From the NCBI GenBank assembly GCA_017430365.1, contig JAFRNC010000005.1, positions 62,001 to 126,000 of the forward strand: DNA of 64,000 nt, read 5' to 3'. The stretch comes from Bacteroidales bacterium (GTDB lineage Bacteria; Bacteroidota; Bacteroidia; Bacteroidales; UBA932). The translations under genes and the position numbers were made by a program. This document shows positions 44,191 to 52,945 of this stretch, in pieces. The first letter of the stretch is position 1. Each line of letters starts with the position of its first letter. Under the pieces are notes generated by a model. That model saw nothing but the letters and a program-made list of their open reading frames with translations, searched no databases and had not been told where the DNA came from.

Positions 44191-46494
44191 ATGAAAAGAG
44201 TCCTTTTGACCCTGGCTGCCGCCTGTATCCTCACGGGCCTTTACGCGCAGCCGAAACTGACTAAAGACAACATCGACCAGGTCATCGCCGCCATGACGCT
44301 GCAGGAGAAAGCCACCCTGCTCGTGGGCGGTGCCCGTGCCGCCATCGTGAACGGCGTCACATCCGGCGTCGCCGCCGAGGTTCCCGGCGCTGCCGGCAAC
44401 ACCCGTCCCAACGAGCGCCTCGGCATCCCCGGAACAGTCCTCGCCGACGGCCCTGCCGGTCTTCGCATCAGCCCTACCAGGCAGAACGACAGCAAGACCT
44501 ACTATGCCACCGGTTTCCCCGTGGGAACCCTTCTCGCCAGTTCATGGGATACCGGACTTGTCGAAGAAGTGACCAAAGCCATGGGCAATGAGGTCAAGGA
44601 ATACGGCGTCGACGTGCTCCTGGCTCCCGGCATGAACATCCACCGCAATCCCCTCTGCGGCCGCAACTTCGAGTATTTCTCGGAAGATCCGCTCCTGAGC
44701 GGCAAGATGGCTGCAGCCTACGTGCGTGGCATCCAGAGCAACGGGGTTGGCACCTCGATCAAGCACTATGCAGTCAACAACCAGGAGACAAACCGCAACG
44801 AGAACGACGCCCGCGTCAGCCAGCGCGCCCTCCGCGAGATCTATCTCAAGAACTTCGAGATTGCAGTCAAGGAAGCCGATCCCTGGACCGTAATGTCTTC
44901 GTACAACCAGCTCAACGGTGAGTATACCCAGCAGAAACTCGATCTGCTGACTACCGTGCTCCGCGATGAATGGGGCTTCAAGGGTATCGTGATGACCGAC
45001 TGGGGCAACAAGGCCGGCACCGTCAAGAGCGCCAAGGCCGGCAACGACCTCATGGAGCCCGGCAACCAGAACGAGATCGACCGTATCGTAGCCGGCGTGC
45101 AGGACGGAAGCATCTCCCAGGAAGAACTCGACCGCAACGTGGGGAACATGCTGAATTACATTGTCCGCACCCCCCGCTTCAACAAATACAAGTATTCCAA
45201 CAAACCTGACCTGAAGGCCCACGCCGAGGTTGCACGCAAGGCCGCAGGCGAAGCCATCGTGCTGCTGCGCAACGAAAACAAAACCCTTCCTCTCAAGGGC
45301 AATGAGAAAGTGGCCCTCTACGGTGTCTCTTCCGTCGACTTCGTCGCCGGAGGAACAGGTTCCGGCAATGTGAACAAGGCTTATGTCGTTACGATGGAAG
45401 AAGCCATGACGAAGGCCGGATTCAAGCTCGACAAGAAACTCGCAGACTTCTACCGTCTCCACAAAGATTACGACAAGGTCACCCGCGACCTCACCGCAGG
45501 TACCGGTTTTTCAGGATGGGGCAGTGCCAAACTTGCTGAGACCGCCATTCCCGCACAGGCCATCAACCTGGAAGCCAATGAGAACGACGTGGCCGTGGTG
45601 GTCCTCGGCCGCAACGCAGGCGAAGGTGCCGACCGCAAGATGATGGACGATTTCGAACTGACTTCAGTCGAGCGTGAACTGCTGCAGAACGTCAGCACCG
45701 CATACCACGCCCAAGGCAAGAAAGTCGTGGTTATCCTCAACATCGGCGGCGTCATCGAAACCATGTCCTGGAAGAATCTCGCCGACGCCATCCTTCTCCC
45801 CTGGTCACCCGGCCAGGAGGGCGCCAACGCTGTCGCCGACATCCTCACCGGCAAGGTCAACCCTTCGGGCAAGCTGCCCATGACCTTCCCCGTCAATTTC
45901 ATGGACCACCCGTCCAGCGCCAACTTCCCGTACAACTATACCCCCACTGCCAACCGCGGTTTCGGACGCGGTCCGCGCGTGCCCCAGAAAGACGTCGACT
46001 ACACCGACTATGCAGAAGGCATCTGGGTGGGCTACCGTCACTTCGTCACCCGTAACGTAGAGGTGTCCTATCCTTTCGGCTTCGGTCTGAGCTACACCAC
46101 CTTCACCTACTCGAAGCCTGTCGTGAAGGCTACGGCCGACGGCTTTGAAGCCAGCGTGACTGTCACCAACAGCGGTTCGGTCGCCGGCCGCGAAGCGGTC
46201 GAACTCTATGTTTCCGCCCCCGCAGGAGGATTGGAGAAACCCGCCCGCGAACTCAAGGCGTTCGCCAAGACCCGCCTGCTCGCTCCCGGCGAAAGCCAGA
46301 CCCTTACCATGAAGGTCTCCGCATACGAACTGGCATCTTTCAACGAGGCCACGAGCGCATGGGAAACAGCTGCCGGTCCCTACACGGTATGCTTCGGAGC
46401 TTCGGTCGCCGACATCCGTGCAACCGCCCTCTACAAACAGAAAAACGCGCAGAACTGGCCGGCACACAACGTGCTCGCCCCTGAAACCAAATAA
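44191..46494 (+). CDS. GH3 beta-glucosidase-type glycoside hydrolase
   Basis: A 767-residue secreted family 3 enzyme: signal peptide MKRVLLTLAAACILTGLYAQ, (beta/alpha)8 domain with the nucleophile D270 in GIVMTDWG, the KHYAVNNQETNRN block, the alpha/beta sandwich with VVILNIGGVIETMSW and LLPWSPGQEGANAVADILTG, and a fibronectin III-like C-terminal domain (about 640-750, NSGSVAGREAVELYVSAP). Likely removes beta-linked glucose or a related sugar from the non-reducing end. The ATG at 44191 opens the signal peptide. First of five genes running to rhaD. Confidence 0.92.
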   Translation: MKRVLLTLAAACILTGLYAQPKLTKDNIDQVIAAMTLQEKATLLVGGARAAIVNGVTSGVAAEVPGAAGNTRPNERLGIPGTVLADGPAGLRISPTRQNDSKTYYATGFPVGTLLASSWDTGLVEEVTKAMGNEVKEYGVDVLLAPGMNIHRNPLCGRNFEYFSEDPLLSGKMAAAYVRGIQSNGVGTSIKHYAVNNQETNRNENDARVSQRALREIYLKNFEIAVKEADPWTVMSSYNQLNGEYTQQKLDLLTTVLRDEWGFKGIVMTDWGNKAGTVKSAKAGNDLMEPGNQNEIDRIVAGVQDGSISQEELDRNVGNMLNYIVRTPRFNKYKYSNKPDLKAHAEVARKAAGEAIVLLRNENKTLPLKGNEKVALYGVSSVDFVAGGTGSGNVNKAYVVTMEEAMTKAGFKLDKKLADFYRLHKDYDKVTRDLTAGTGFSGWGSAKLAETAIPAQAINLEANENDVAVVVLGRNAGEGADRKMMDDFELTSVERELLQNVSTAYHAQGKKVVVILNIGGVIETMSWKNLADAILLPWSPGQEGANAVADILTGKVNPSGKLPMTFPVNFMDHPSSANFPYNYTPTANRGFGRGPRVPQKDVDYTDYAEGIWVGYRHFVTRNVEVSYPFGFGLSYTTFTYSKPVVKATADGFEASVTVTNSGSVAGREAVELYVSAPAGGLEKPARELKAFAKTRLLAPGESQTLTMKVSAYELASFNEATSAWETAAGPYTVCFGASVADIRATALYKQKNAQNWPAHNVLAPETK

Positions 46495-46502
46495 TACGGA
46501 TC

Positions 46503-48617
46503 ATGCGCAGGCTGCTTGTCATTCTGACGGTCCTGCTCTCAATGGCGACGGTCTCCTGCTCACGCACACCGTCGCCTGAAGAGAGGGCAGGAATGCTTAT
46601 TTCCAAATTGTCGCTGGAGGAGAAAGCCTCCCTCATGCGATATGTCTCCGAACCCGTCGAAGCCCTCGGCATCCCTCCGTACAACTGGTGGAACGAGGCG
46701 CTCCACGGAGTGGCGCGGAACGGCAAGGCCACGACTTTCCCGCAGCCGATCGGAATGGCCGCTTCGTTCGACGAACCGCTGATCGAAGATGTCTTCACGG
46801 CCGTGAGCGACGAAGCGCGCGTCAAGAACCGCCAGGCACTTGCTGAAGGTGAATCGGGCTGGTATCAGGGAATAACCTTCTGGACCCCGAATATCAACAT
46901 TTTCCGCGACCCCAGATGGGGCCGGGGCATGGAGACCTACGGCGAGGATCCATATCTGACAGGACAGCTCGGCATGGCTGTGGTACGCGGCCTGCAGGGA
47001 CCTTCCGACGATCCCGTGCAGAAAGCACATGCCTGCGCAAAGCACTTCGCAGTCCATTCCGGTCCGGAATGGAATCGTCACAGCTACGACGCCAGGGTGA
47101 GTGACCGCGACCTGCGCGAGACCTATCTCCCTGCCTTCAAGGACCTTGTCACCAAGGCGGACGTCCAGGAAGTGATGATGGCATACAACCGCTTCCGCGG
47201 AGAGCCCTGCGCCGCCAGCCTTTTCCTCATCGACACCGTTCTGCGGGGGGAATGGGGATACAAGGGCCTTGTAACCTCTGACTGCTGGGCAATCCGTGAC
47301 TTTTATGCCCCGGGCTGCCACGGATACAGCAAGGACGTAGTAGAGGCGGTGGCCGCGGCCGTAAAGGCCGGAACCGACCTCAACTGCGGAGATTCCTATC
47401 CCGCGATACCGGAAGCTGTCCGTGCGGGCCTGCTGGATGAAGCCGATGTGGACCGCTGCCTGACCCGCCTGCTCGCCGCACGCATCCGTCTTGGCGAGCT
47501 GGACGGCAACACGGAACCCTGGAACAATCTGGACGAAAGCATCGTCGAGGGCGAGGAGCACAGAGCCCTGGCACGCAGGATGGCACATGAATCGATAGTG
47601 CTGCTGCAGAACCGCGGGAACATCCTGCCCCTGCGGAAAGACGCGAAAATCGCCCTGATCGGCCCCAACGCCGACGACAGGGAAATGCTCTGGGGTAATT
47701 ACAACGCCATCCCGGAATTCACCGTCACACTCGCCGAAGCCCTGAAAGAGAGGATCCCCGGCCTAGTCACATTCAAGGGCTGCGATTTGGTCAGCAAGGA
47801 GCCGCTTTCCTCCAGGGATGTGGCTGCAGTCCTCAAGCAGTTGGAAGGAAGCGATATCGTGATTTTTGCGGGCGGCATCTCGCCCAGGGTGGAGGGTGAA
47901 GAGATGAAGGTCGACCTGCCCGGCTTCAGGGGAGGTGACCGCACCGACATCCAGCTGCCGGCAGTGCAGAGGCAGCTTCTGAAAGCCCTGCGCGATGCAG
48001 GCAAAAAAATCGTCATGGTCAACTTCTCCGGATCCGCGATGGGACTGGAGCCCGAAACCGAAAACTGCCTCGCAATCGTCCAGGCATGGTATCCCGGCGA
48101 GGAGGGCGGCACGGCACTCGCCGACATCCTTTTCGGAGACGCAGTCCCTTCAGGAAAGCTTCCCGTTACATTTTACAGGAGCATAGACCAGCTTCCCGAC
48201 TTCGAAGACTATGCGATGAAGGGCCGCACTTACCGTTATTTTGAAGGCGATCCGCTATTCCCCTTCGGTTATGGGCTGAGCTACACCGCCTTCGAATACG
48301 GCGAAGCGCGTGTAGGCAAAGGTACCATTGAGATCCCCGTCACCAACACCGGCGAACGCGACGCCGACGAAATCGTGCAGCTCTACGTCCGCCGTCCCGA
48401 CGACGGCAACGGTCCGTTGAAGTCTCTCCGCGGCTTCAAACGCGTCTCAGTTCCCGCAGGTGCCACGGTCAACGTGAGTTTCCCCCTGAATGGGGAAACA
48501 TTCCTCTCCTGGTCAGAGGAGGCCGGCGACATGGTCCCGACCAAAGGCAACTGGGAGATTTTCTACGGCGGAAGCTCCGACGACAAGGCCCTCCGTAAAG
48601 CAGAGTACCGTTATTGA
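46503..48617 (+). CDS. GH3 lipoprotein, beta-xylosidase-like
   Basis: A 704-residue family 3 enzyme of the xylosidase/arabinofuranosidase subtype: lipobox ATVSC (Cys at 19), NWWNEALHGVARNG, TFWTPNINIFRDPRWGRGMETYGEDP, KHFAVHSGPEWNRH, nucleophile D260 in GLVTSDCWAI, and WYPGEEGGTALADILFG. The fibronectin III-like C-terminal domain follows. Exact specificity (xylose, arabinose or glucose) cannot be set from motifs. Being a lipoprotein it is probably on the cell surface or periplasmic side. 8 bp after the first GH3 gene. Confidence 0.9.
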   Translation: MRRLLVILTVLLSMATVSCSRTPSPEERAGMLISKLSLEEKASLMRYVSEPVEALGIPPYNWWNEALHGVARNGKATTFPQPIGMAASFDEPLIEDVFTAVSDEARVKNRQALAEGESGWYQGITFWTPNINIFRDPRWGRGMETYGEDPYLTGQLGMAVVRGLQGPSDDPVQKAHACAKHFAVHSGPEWNRHSYDARVSDRDLRETYLPAFKDLVTKADVQEVMMAYNRFRGEPCAASLFLIDTVLRGEWGYKGLVTSDCWAIRDFYAPGCHGYSKDVVEAVAAAVKAGTDLNCGDSYPAIPEAVRAGLLDEADVDRCLTRLLAARIRLGELDGNTEPWNNLDESIVEGEEHRALARRMAHESIVLLQNRGNILPLRKDAKIALIGPNADDREMLWGNYNAIPEFTVTLAEALKERIPGLVTFKGCDLVSKEPLSSRDVAAVLKQLEGSDIVIFAGGISPRVEGEEMKVDLPGFRGGDRTDIQLPAVQRQLLKALRDAGKKIVMVNFSGSAMGLEPETENCLAIVQAWYPGEEGGTALADILFGDAVPSGKLPVTFYRSIDQLPDFEDYAMKGRTYRYFEGDPLFPFGYGLSYTAFEYGEARVGKGTIEIPVTNTGERDADEIVQLYVRRPDDGNGPLKSLRGFKRVSVPAGATVNVSFPLNGETFLSWSEEAGDMVPTKGNWEIFYGGSSDDKALRKAEYRY

Positions 48618-48628
48618 CTTGTAAATAC

Positions 48629-50050
48629 ATGGCGAAAAAAGATATCAGGACATTCCTTGCCATCGACTGCGGCGCCACATCAGGCCGGGCCATGCTGGCC
48701 ACGTTCTCTGAAGGCACCTTCTCCATGGAGGAGGTATACCGTTTCCCGAACCAGGTGCTGGAATCGGAGGGACGGTATTACTGGAACGTCTGGGACATCC
48801 ATGGGCATATCGTGAACTGCCTCCGGGAATTGGGGAGGCGCGGGGTGCATCTGGATTCCATAGGCATCGACACCTGGGGAGTGGACTTCGGATGCCTGGC
48901 TCCGGACGGATCGCTGACCGGACTGCCTCGCGCTTACCGCGATCCCTACACTGCCGGTGTGCCGGACAGGGTTTTCAGGATTATCCCCCGGGAGGAACTC
49001 TACGGCGCTACGGGCATACAGGTAATGGATTTCAACACAATCTTCCAACTGTATGCCCAGACCGCAGTGGGCGAGCCTGCACTGGCGGCAGCGGAGTGCA
49101 TACTCTTCATGCCGGACCTGCTCTCTTATCTCCTGACGGGGCGCCGCGTATGCGAATACACCGATGCCTCCACATCGGGAATGATGGACCAGAATTCAAG
49201 GCAATTCAACAAGCGCTTGCTGGAACGCCTGGGAATACGCACCGACGTGCTGCTGCCAATCGTCCAGCCGGGCACCGTCGTCGGAACCCTGAAACCGGAA
49301 CTTGCAGATGAGACAGGCCTGGGCCCCGTCCCCGTCATAGCCGTGGCCGGACATGACACCGCCTCGGCAATTGCGGCCGTACCGGCCTCCGATGAGCGAT
49401 TCGCCTACCTGAGCAGCGGCACATGGAGCCTGATGGGCATCGAAGTTCCCGCACCTATCATAAACGGAGCCTCTGCCGCCACGAACTTCACGAACGAGGG
49501 CGGCATCGACGGCACCACCCGGTTCCTCAAGAACATCACCGGAATGTGGCTGCTGGAACAATGCCGCAAGTCATGGGCCGCCGCCGGACGTGAATACACC
49601 TATCCGCAGATCGTGGGGATGGCCCGCAGCGAAGAATCCTTCCCCGGCCGCATAAACCCCGACGATCCCCGCTTCGCCAATCCTGCCGACATGGCCGCCG
49701 AAATTACTGCGGCTCTGGGTTCCGGGACGACAGATGCCCGGATCGTCAGCTGCATCTTCCACAGCCTGGCCGACCGCTACAGGGAAGTGCTTGCCATGCT
49801 CCGGGGCTTCGCTCCATTCCCGATCGAAAAACTCCACATCATAGGCGGAGGCAGCGCCAACGACCTCCTCAACCAGTGGACGGCGGACGCCGTCGGCATA
49901 CCCGTCGTAGCAGGACCTGCCGAAGCCACGGCTATAGGCAACGTGATGCTGCAGGCCAGGGCAGCCGGGCTCGTGGCCGACCGCTGGCAGATGCGCCGCC
50001 TGATCGCCGACGTTTTTTCCGTTAAGACATTCATTCCGAATCATCAATAA
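48629..50050 (+). CDS. rhaB: L-rhamnulokinase
   Basis: FGGY-family kinase, 473 residues, L-rhamnulose to L-rhamnulose 1-phosphate. N-terminal ATP motif FLAIDCGATSGRAMLATF, the RhaB-typical IGIDTWGVDFGCLAPDGSLTGLPRAYRDP, VIAVAGHDTASAIAAVPA, and HIIGGGSANDLLNQWTADA are present. The ATG at 48629 is chosen over a TTG at 48614 that overlaps the GH3 gene. Next is rhaA after 8 bp. Confidence 0.94.
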   Translation: MAKKDIRTFLAIDCGATSGRAMLATFSEGTFSMEEVYRFPNQVLESEGRYYWNVWDIHGHIVNCLRELGRRGVHLDSIGIDTWGVDFGCLAPDGSLTGLPRAYRDPYTAGVPDRVFRIIPREELYGATGIQVMDFNTIFQLYAQTAVGEPALAAAECILFMPDLLSYLLTGRRVCEYTDASTSGMMDQNSRQFNKRLLERLGIRTDVLLPIVQPGTVVGTLKPELADETGLGPVPVIAVAGHDTASAIAAVPASDERFAYLSSGTWSLMGIEVPAPIINGASAATNFTNEGGIDGTTRFLKNITGMWLLEQCRKSWAAAGREYTYPQIVGMARSEESFPGRINPDDPRFANPADMAAEITAALGSGTTDARIVSCIFHSLADRYREVLAMLRGFAPFPIEKLHIIGGGSANDLLNQWTADAVGIPVVAGPAEATAIGNVMLQARAAGLVADRWQMRRLIADVFSVKTFIPNHQ

Positions 50051-50058
50051 CCCGCATA

Positions 50059-51309
50059 ATGACAGATTCCCAGATCATAAAAGCATACGAATACGCCCGC
50101 GAGCGCTATGCAGCCCTGGGCGTGGACACCGACAAGGCTGTCGGAATACTCGAAAAGACCCCCATCTCACTGCATTGCTGGCAGACCGACGACGTCATAG
50201 GATTCGAAAGTTCGGCCGGTCTCTCCGGAGGCATACAGACCACCGGAAACTATCCGGGCCGGGCACGGAATATCGAAGAGGTCCGCGCAGACGTGCTCTT
50301 CGCCAAAAGCCTCATCGCAGGCAGTCACCGCCTCAACCTCCACGAGATATACGGGGACTTCGGCGGCAGATTCGTGGACCGCGACCAGGTCGATGTGCGT
50401 TATTTCGAGAGCTGGATACAGTGGGCCCGCGAAAACGGGATGAAACTGGATTTCAATTCCACATCGTTCGGCCATCCGAAAAGCGGGGACCTGTCGCTGG
50501 CCAACCCCGATCCGGCCATCAGGGAGTTCTGGATAGAGCACACCAAACGCTGCCGCCGCATCGCAGATGCGATGGGACGGGCGCAGGGCGACCCCTGCAT
50601 CATGAACATCTGGGTACACGACGGATCGAAAGACCAGACGGTGGAACGCCTGCGCTACCGCGAAATCTTCGCCGAAGCGCTCGACGAAATCCTGTCCGAA
50701 GAACTTCCCGGCATGAAGACCTGCCTCGAGGCCAAACTTTTCGGAATCGGTCTGGAGAGTTATACCGTCGGTTCGCACGACTTCGTCGCCGGATACTGCG
50801 CCACCCGCAAGCTGATGTACACCCTCGACACCGGCCATTACGAGATGACGGAGAATGTGGCCGACATGGTCGCTTCGCTGCTGCTATTCGTACCAGAACT
50901 GATGCTTCACGTCTCGCGTCCCATCCGCTGGGACTCCGACCACGTGACCATCATGAACGACCCTACCCTCGAACTCTTCAAGGAGATTGTGCGGGCCGGC
51001 GCACTGGACCGCAGCCATATCGGCCTGGACTACTTCGACGCCGCCATCAACCGCATCGGCGCCTACGTGATCGGCACCCGCGCCACACAGAAATGCCTGC
51101 TGAGCGCCCTGCTCGAACCGCTCGCCAGGCTCCGCGAATATGAGGACGCCGGCAAGGGCTTCCAGCGTCTGGCGCTTTTGGAAGAAGCAAAGACCCTCCC
51201 CTTCGGCGCGGTTTTCGACTGGTTCAATCTCAAGAACGGCGTTCCGGTCGGAGAAGCCTTCGTCCCGGAGATTGAAAGATATGAACGGGAGGTGACTTCA
51301 AGACGATGA
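50059..51309 (+). CDS. rhaA: L-rhamnose isomerase
   Basis: A 416-residue L-rhamnose to L-rhamnulose isomerase of the E. coli type. ISLHCWQTDDVIGFE, GIQTTGNYPG, LDFNSTSFGHPKSGDLSLANPD, NIWVHDGSKD, CLEAKLFGIGLESYTVGSHDF, YTLDTGHYE and HVSRPIRWDSDHVTIM cover the metal and substrate ligands. Length equals the family norm. Its stop overlaps the rhaD start by 4 bp. Confidence 0.95.
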   Translation: MTDSQIIKAYEYARERYAALGVDTDKAVGILEKTPISLHCWQTDDVIGFESSAGLSGGIQTTGNYPGRARNIEEVRADVLFAKSLIAGSHRLNLHEIYGDFGGRFVDRDQVDVRYFESWIQWARENGMKLDFNSTSFGHPKSGDLSLANPDPAIREFWIEHTKRCRRIADAMGRAQGDPCIMNIWVHDGSKDQTVERLRYREIFAEALDEILSEELPGMKTCLEAKLFGIGLESYTVGSHDFVAGYCATRKLMYTLDTGHYEMTENVADMVASLLLFVPELMLHVSRPIRWDSDHVTIMNDPTLELFKEIVRAGALDRSHIGLDYFDAAINRIGAYVIGTRATQKCLLSALLEPLARLREYEDAGKGFQRLALLEEAKTLPFGAVFDWFNLKNGVPVGEAFVPEIERYEREVTSRR

Positions 51310-52118
51310 AAAGCATTCTTGACAAACGCCCGGCCCTCAAGGCTGAAGTGGACAAAGTGGCGGAAGTGGCAGGCTATCTCTGGCAGAAGGGATGGGCCGA
51401 ACGCAACGGCGGAAACATCACTGTCAATATCACGGAATTCGTGGACGATGACATGCGGGCCCTTCCGGCGCTTACCGGGCCGCGCCCCATCGGCAAGACC
51501 CTGCCGCATATCGAGGGATGCTGGTTCTTCTGCAAGGGGACGGGCCGCCGCATGCGCGACCTTGCAAGGAATCCCATGGCCAACGGTTCCATAATCCGTA
51601 TCTTGCCCGGCTGCGGCAGCTACGAGATCGTGGCCGACGCTCCGGTCGCCCCTACCTCCGAACTCCCTTCACACCTGGCCGTACACGACTATCTGCTGAC
51701 CAAAGGTTCCCGATACCGCGCTTCGCTGCATACACATCCCATAGAACTGGTCGCCCTGACACACAGCCGCAAATGGCTGGAGAAGGACGCCGCCACACGG
51801 ATGCTCTGGTCGATGATTCCCGAAACGAGGGCCTTCTGCCCCCGCGGACTGGGAATGGTTCCCTATATGTTGCCCTCGAGCGTGGAACTCGCCGAAGCCA
51901 CCATCCGTACCCTCGAAGAGGACTACGACGTCGTCATGTGGGAAAAACACGGAGTCTTCGCCGTCGACACTGACATAATGGACGCCTTCGACCAGGTCGA
52001 CGTACTCAACAAGGCGGCGCAGATCTACATCGCCGCACGGGGCATGGGTTTCGAGCCCGAAGGCATGAACGATGTACAGCTCCGCGAACTCGGCGAAGCC
52101 TTCGGTCTGCCGAAATAA
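51306..52118 (+). CDS. rhaD: Rhamnulose-1-phosphate aldolase
   Basis: A 270-residue class II aldolase that splits L-rhamnulose 1-phosphate into DHAP and L-lactaldehyde. AERNGGNITVNI, FFCKGTGRRMRDL, the zinc histidines in ASLHTHPIELVAL and the later MWEKHGVFAVD fit RhaD. It ends the operon. Lactaldehyde-processing and rhamnose uptake genes are not in the window. Copy 3 of the nested palindrome begins 14 bp past the stop. Confidence 0.94.
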   Translation: MKSILDKRPALKAEVDKVAEVAGYLWQKGWAERNGGNITVNITEFVDDDMRALPALTGPRPIGKTLPHIEGCWFFCKGTGRRMRDLARNPMANGSIIRILPGCGSYEIVADAPVAPTSELPSHLAVHDYLLTKGSRYRASLHTHPIELVALTHSRKWLEKDAATRMLWSMIPETRAFCPRGLGMVPYMLPSSVELAEATIRTLEEDYDVVMWEKHGVFAVDTDIMDAFDQVDVLNKAAQIYIAARGMGFEPEGMNDVQLRELGEAFGLPK

Positions 52119-52132
52119 CGGCCGCCCGATTT

Positions 52133-52249
52133 TTCCGCTGCAACGGACACAATTGGTTTACAGGCGTTTATGCAAAGTGATCCCCCTCGTTTTGAGGGGG
52201 ATCAACTTTTATAAGTCGCTGATTGACTGATGCGTCCGTCGCAGCGGAA
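52133..52249. repeat. Nested palindrome repeat, copy 3 of 4 (inner arm decayed)
   Basis: Outer arms TTCCGCTGCAACGGACACAA (52133-52152) and TGCGTCCGTCGCAGCGGAA (52231-52249). The inner left arm TTTATGCAAAGTGATCCCCC is intact (from 52168) but the right arm reads GATCAACTTTTATAA instead of GATCACTTTGCATAA, so the stem is shorter. It lies between rhaD and the AT-rich MazG island. Confidence 0.93.
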
Positions 52250-52581
52250 AAAGGGGAACGGTACCGGCTCTGGACGGTCAGCTGCGGAAAATCACAGGAT
52301 CTGCCCTAGCAAATTACTGGGTTTCGTTGCGGAAAAGCAGGAAAGACTACAACCCGGAGAGATATACAGGCTGTCCGACAAACCCGATAATCAGCTGGAA
52401 CACATTAACGGTTTGAATGACGACGAAAAGCGGCAATATGTTCCCACCGGGCCAAAATCGGCTTGGTCGGTACACTAGTTGCCCTCTGAGTGGCTTATGC
52501 CCTACTTTGCTGTTCCAAGTGATTGTTGCTTTGAACTATCTCGAAATCACTATAGAGATAATCCTATCCGAATTATATTCC
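52250..52581. other. Gene-free interval before the MazG island
   Basis: No recognisable gene. Base composition falls from GC-rich to AT-rich along it. TGCGGAAAA occurs twice (about 52283 and 52330). An 82-codon open frame from 52230 starts inside the repeat and has no family features; I do not call it. Confidence 0.6.
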
Positions 52582-52589
52582 TATCTTTG
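52582..52589 (+). promoter_or_regulatory. -7 box TATCTTTG for the MazG-helicase pair
   Basis: Match to TAnnTTTG, 23 bp before the ATG at 52613, so the island has a native-type promoter. Confidence 0.65.
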
Positions 52590-52612
52590 CATATTACGAT
52601 TATCATTATATA

Positions 52613-52945
52613 ATGTCTGACGAAATCAAAGACCTGGCTCGCGAGATAGACGCATTTTCTCAGGAAAGGGATTGGGATCAGTTTCATAATCCAAAGGATC
52701 TCGCTATTGCTTTATCCATAGAATCCTCTGAACTCCTTGAGGAGTTTCTATGGAAACAGCCTGGTGAGGAAAAGATTGAAAAAGTCCGGGAAGAATTGGC
52801 TGATATATTCAACTACGCTTTGTTGATGGCTGGCAAATATGGCTTTGACGTTTCTGAAATCGTAAGGGATAAACTTGCCAAAAACGCCCTTAAATATCCT
52901 GTTGAAAAAGCAAAGGGTGTTGCTACGAAGTACAATGAGTTATAG
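52613..52945 (+). CDS. MazG-like nucleotide pyrophosphohydrolase
   Basis: A 110-residue all-alpha NTP pyrophosphohydrolase of the MazG-like/RS21-C6 class. The metal motif is in LSIESSELLEEFLWKQ and the second half EELADIFNYALLMAGKYG; the C-terminal ENALKYP-like motif appears as AKNALKYPVEKAKG. Enzymes of this class hydrolyse (d)NTPs to NMP and pyrophosphate. The gene is markedly more AT-rich than its neighbours. It overlaps the next gene by 11 bp, so both are one unit, which suggests a joint role. Confidence 0.9.
   Translation: MSDEIKDLAREIDAFSQERDWDQFHNPKDLAIALSIESSELLEEFLWKQPGEEKIEKVREELADIFNYALLMAGKYGFDVSEIVRDKLAKNALKYPVEKAKGVATKYNEL

Noticed and set aside
52230-52478. 82-codon plus-strand frame starting inside repeat copy 3
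   Set aside because: Starts within the repeat outer arm, no promoter in front, composition shifts midway, no recognisable domain.
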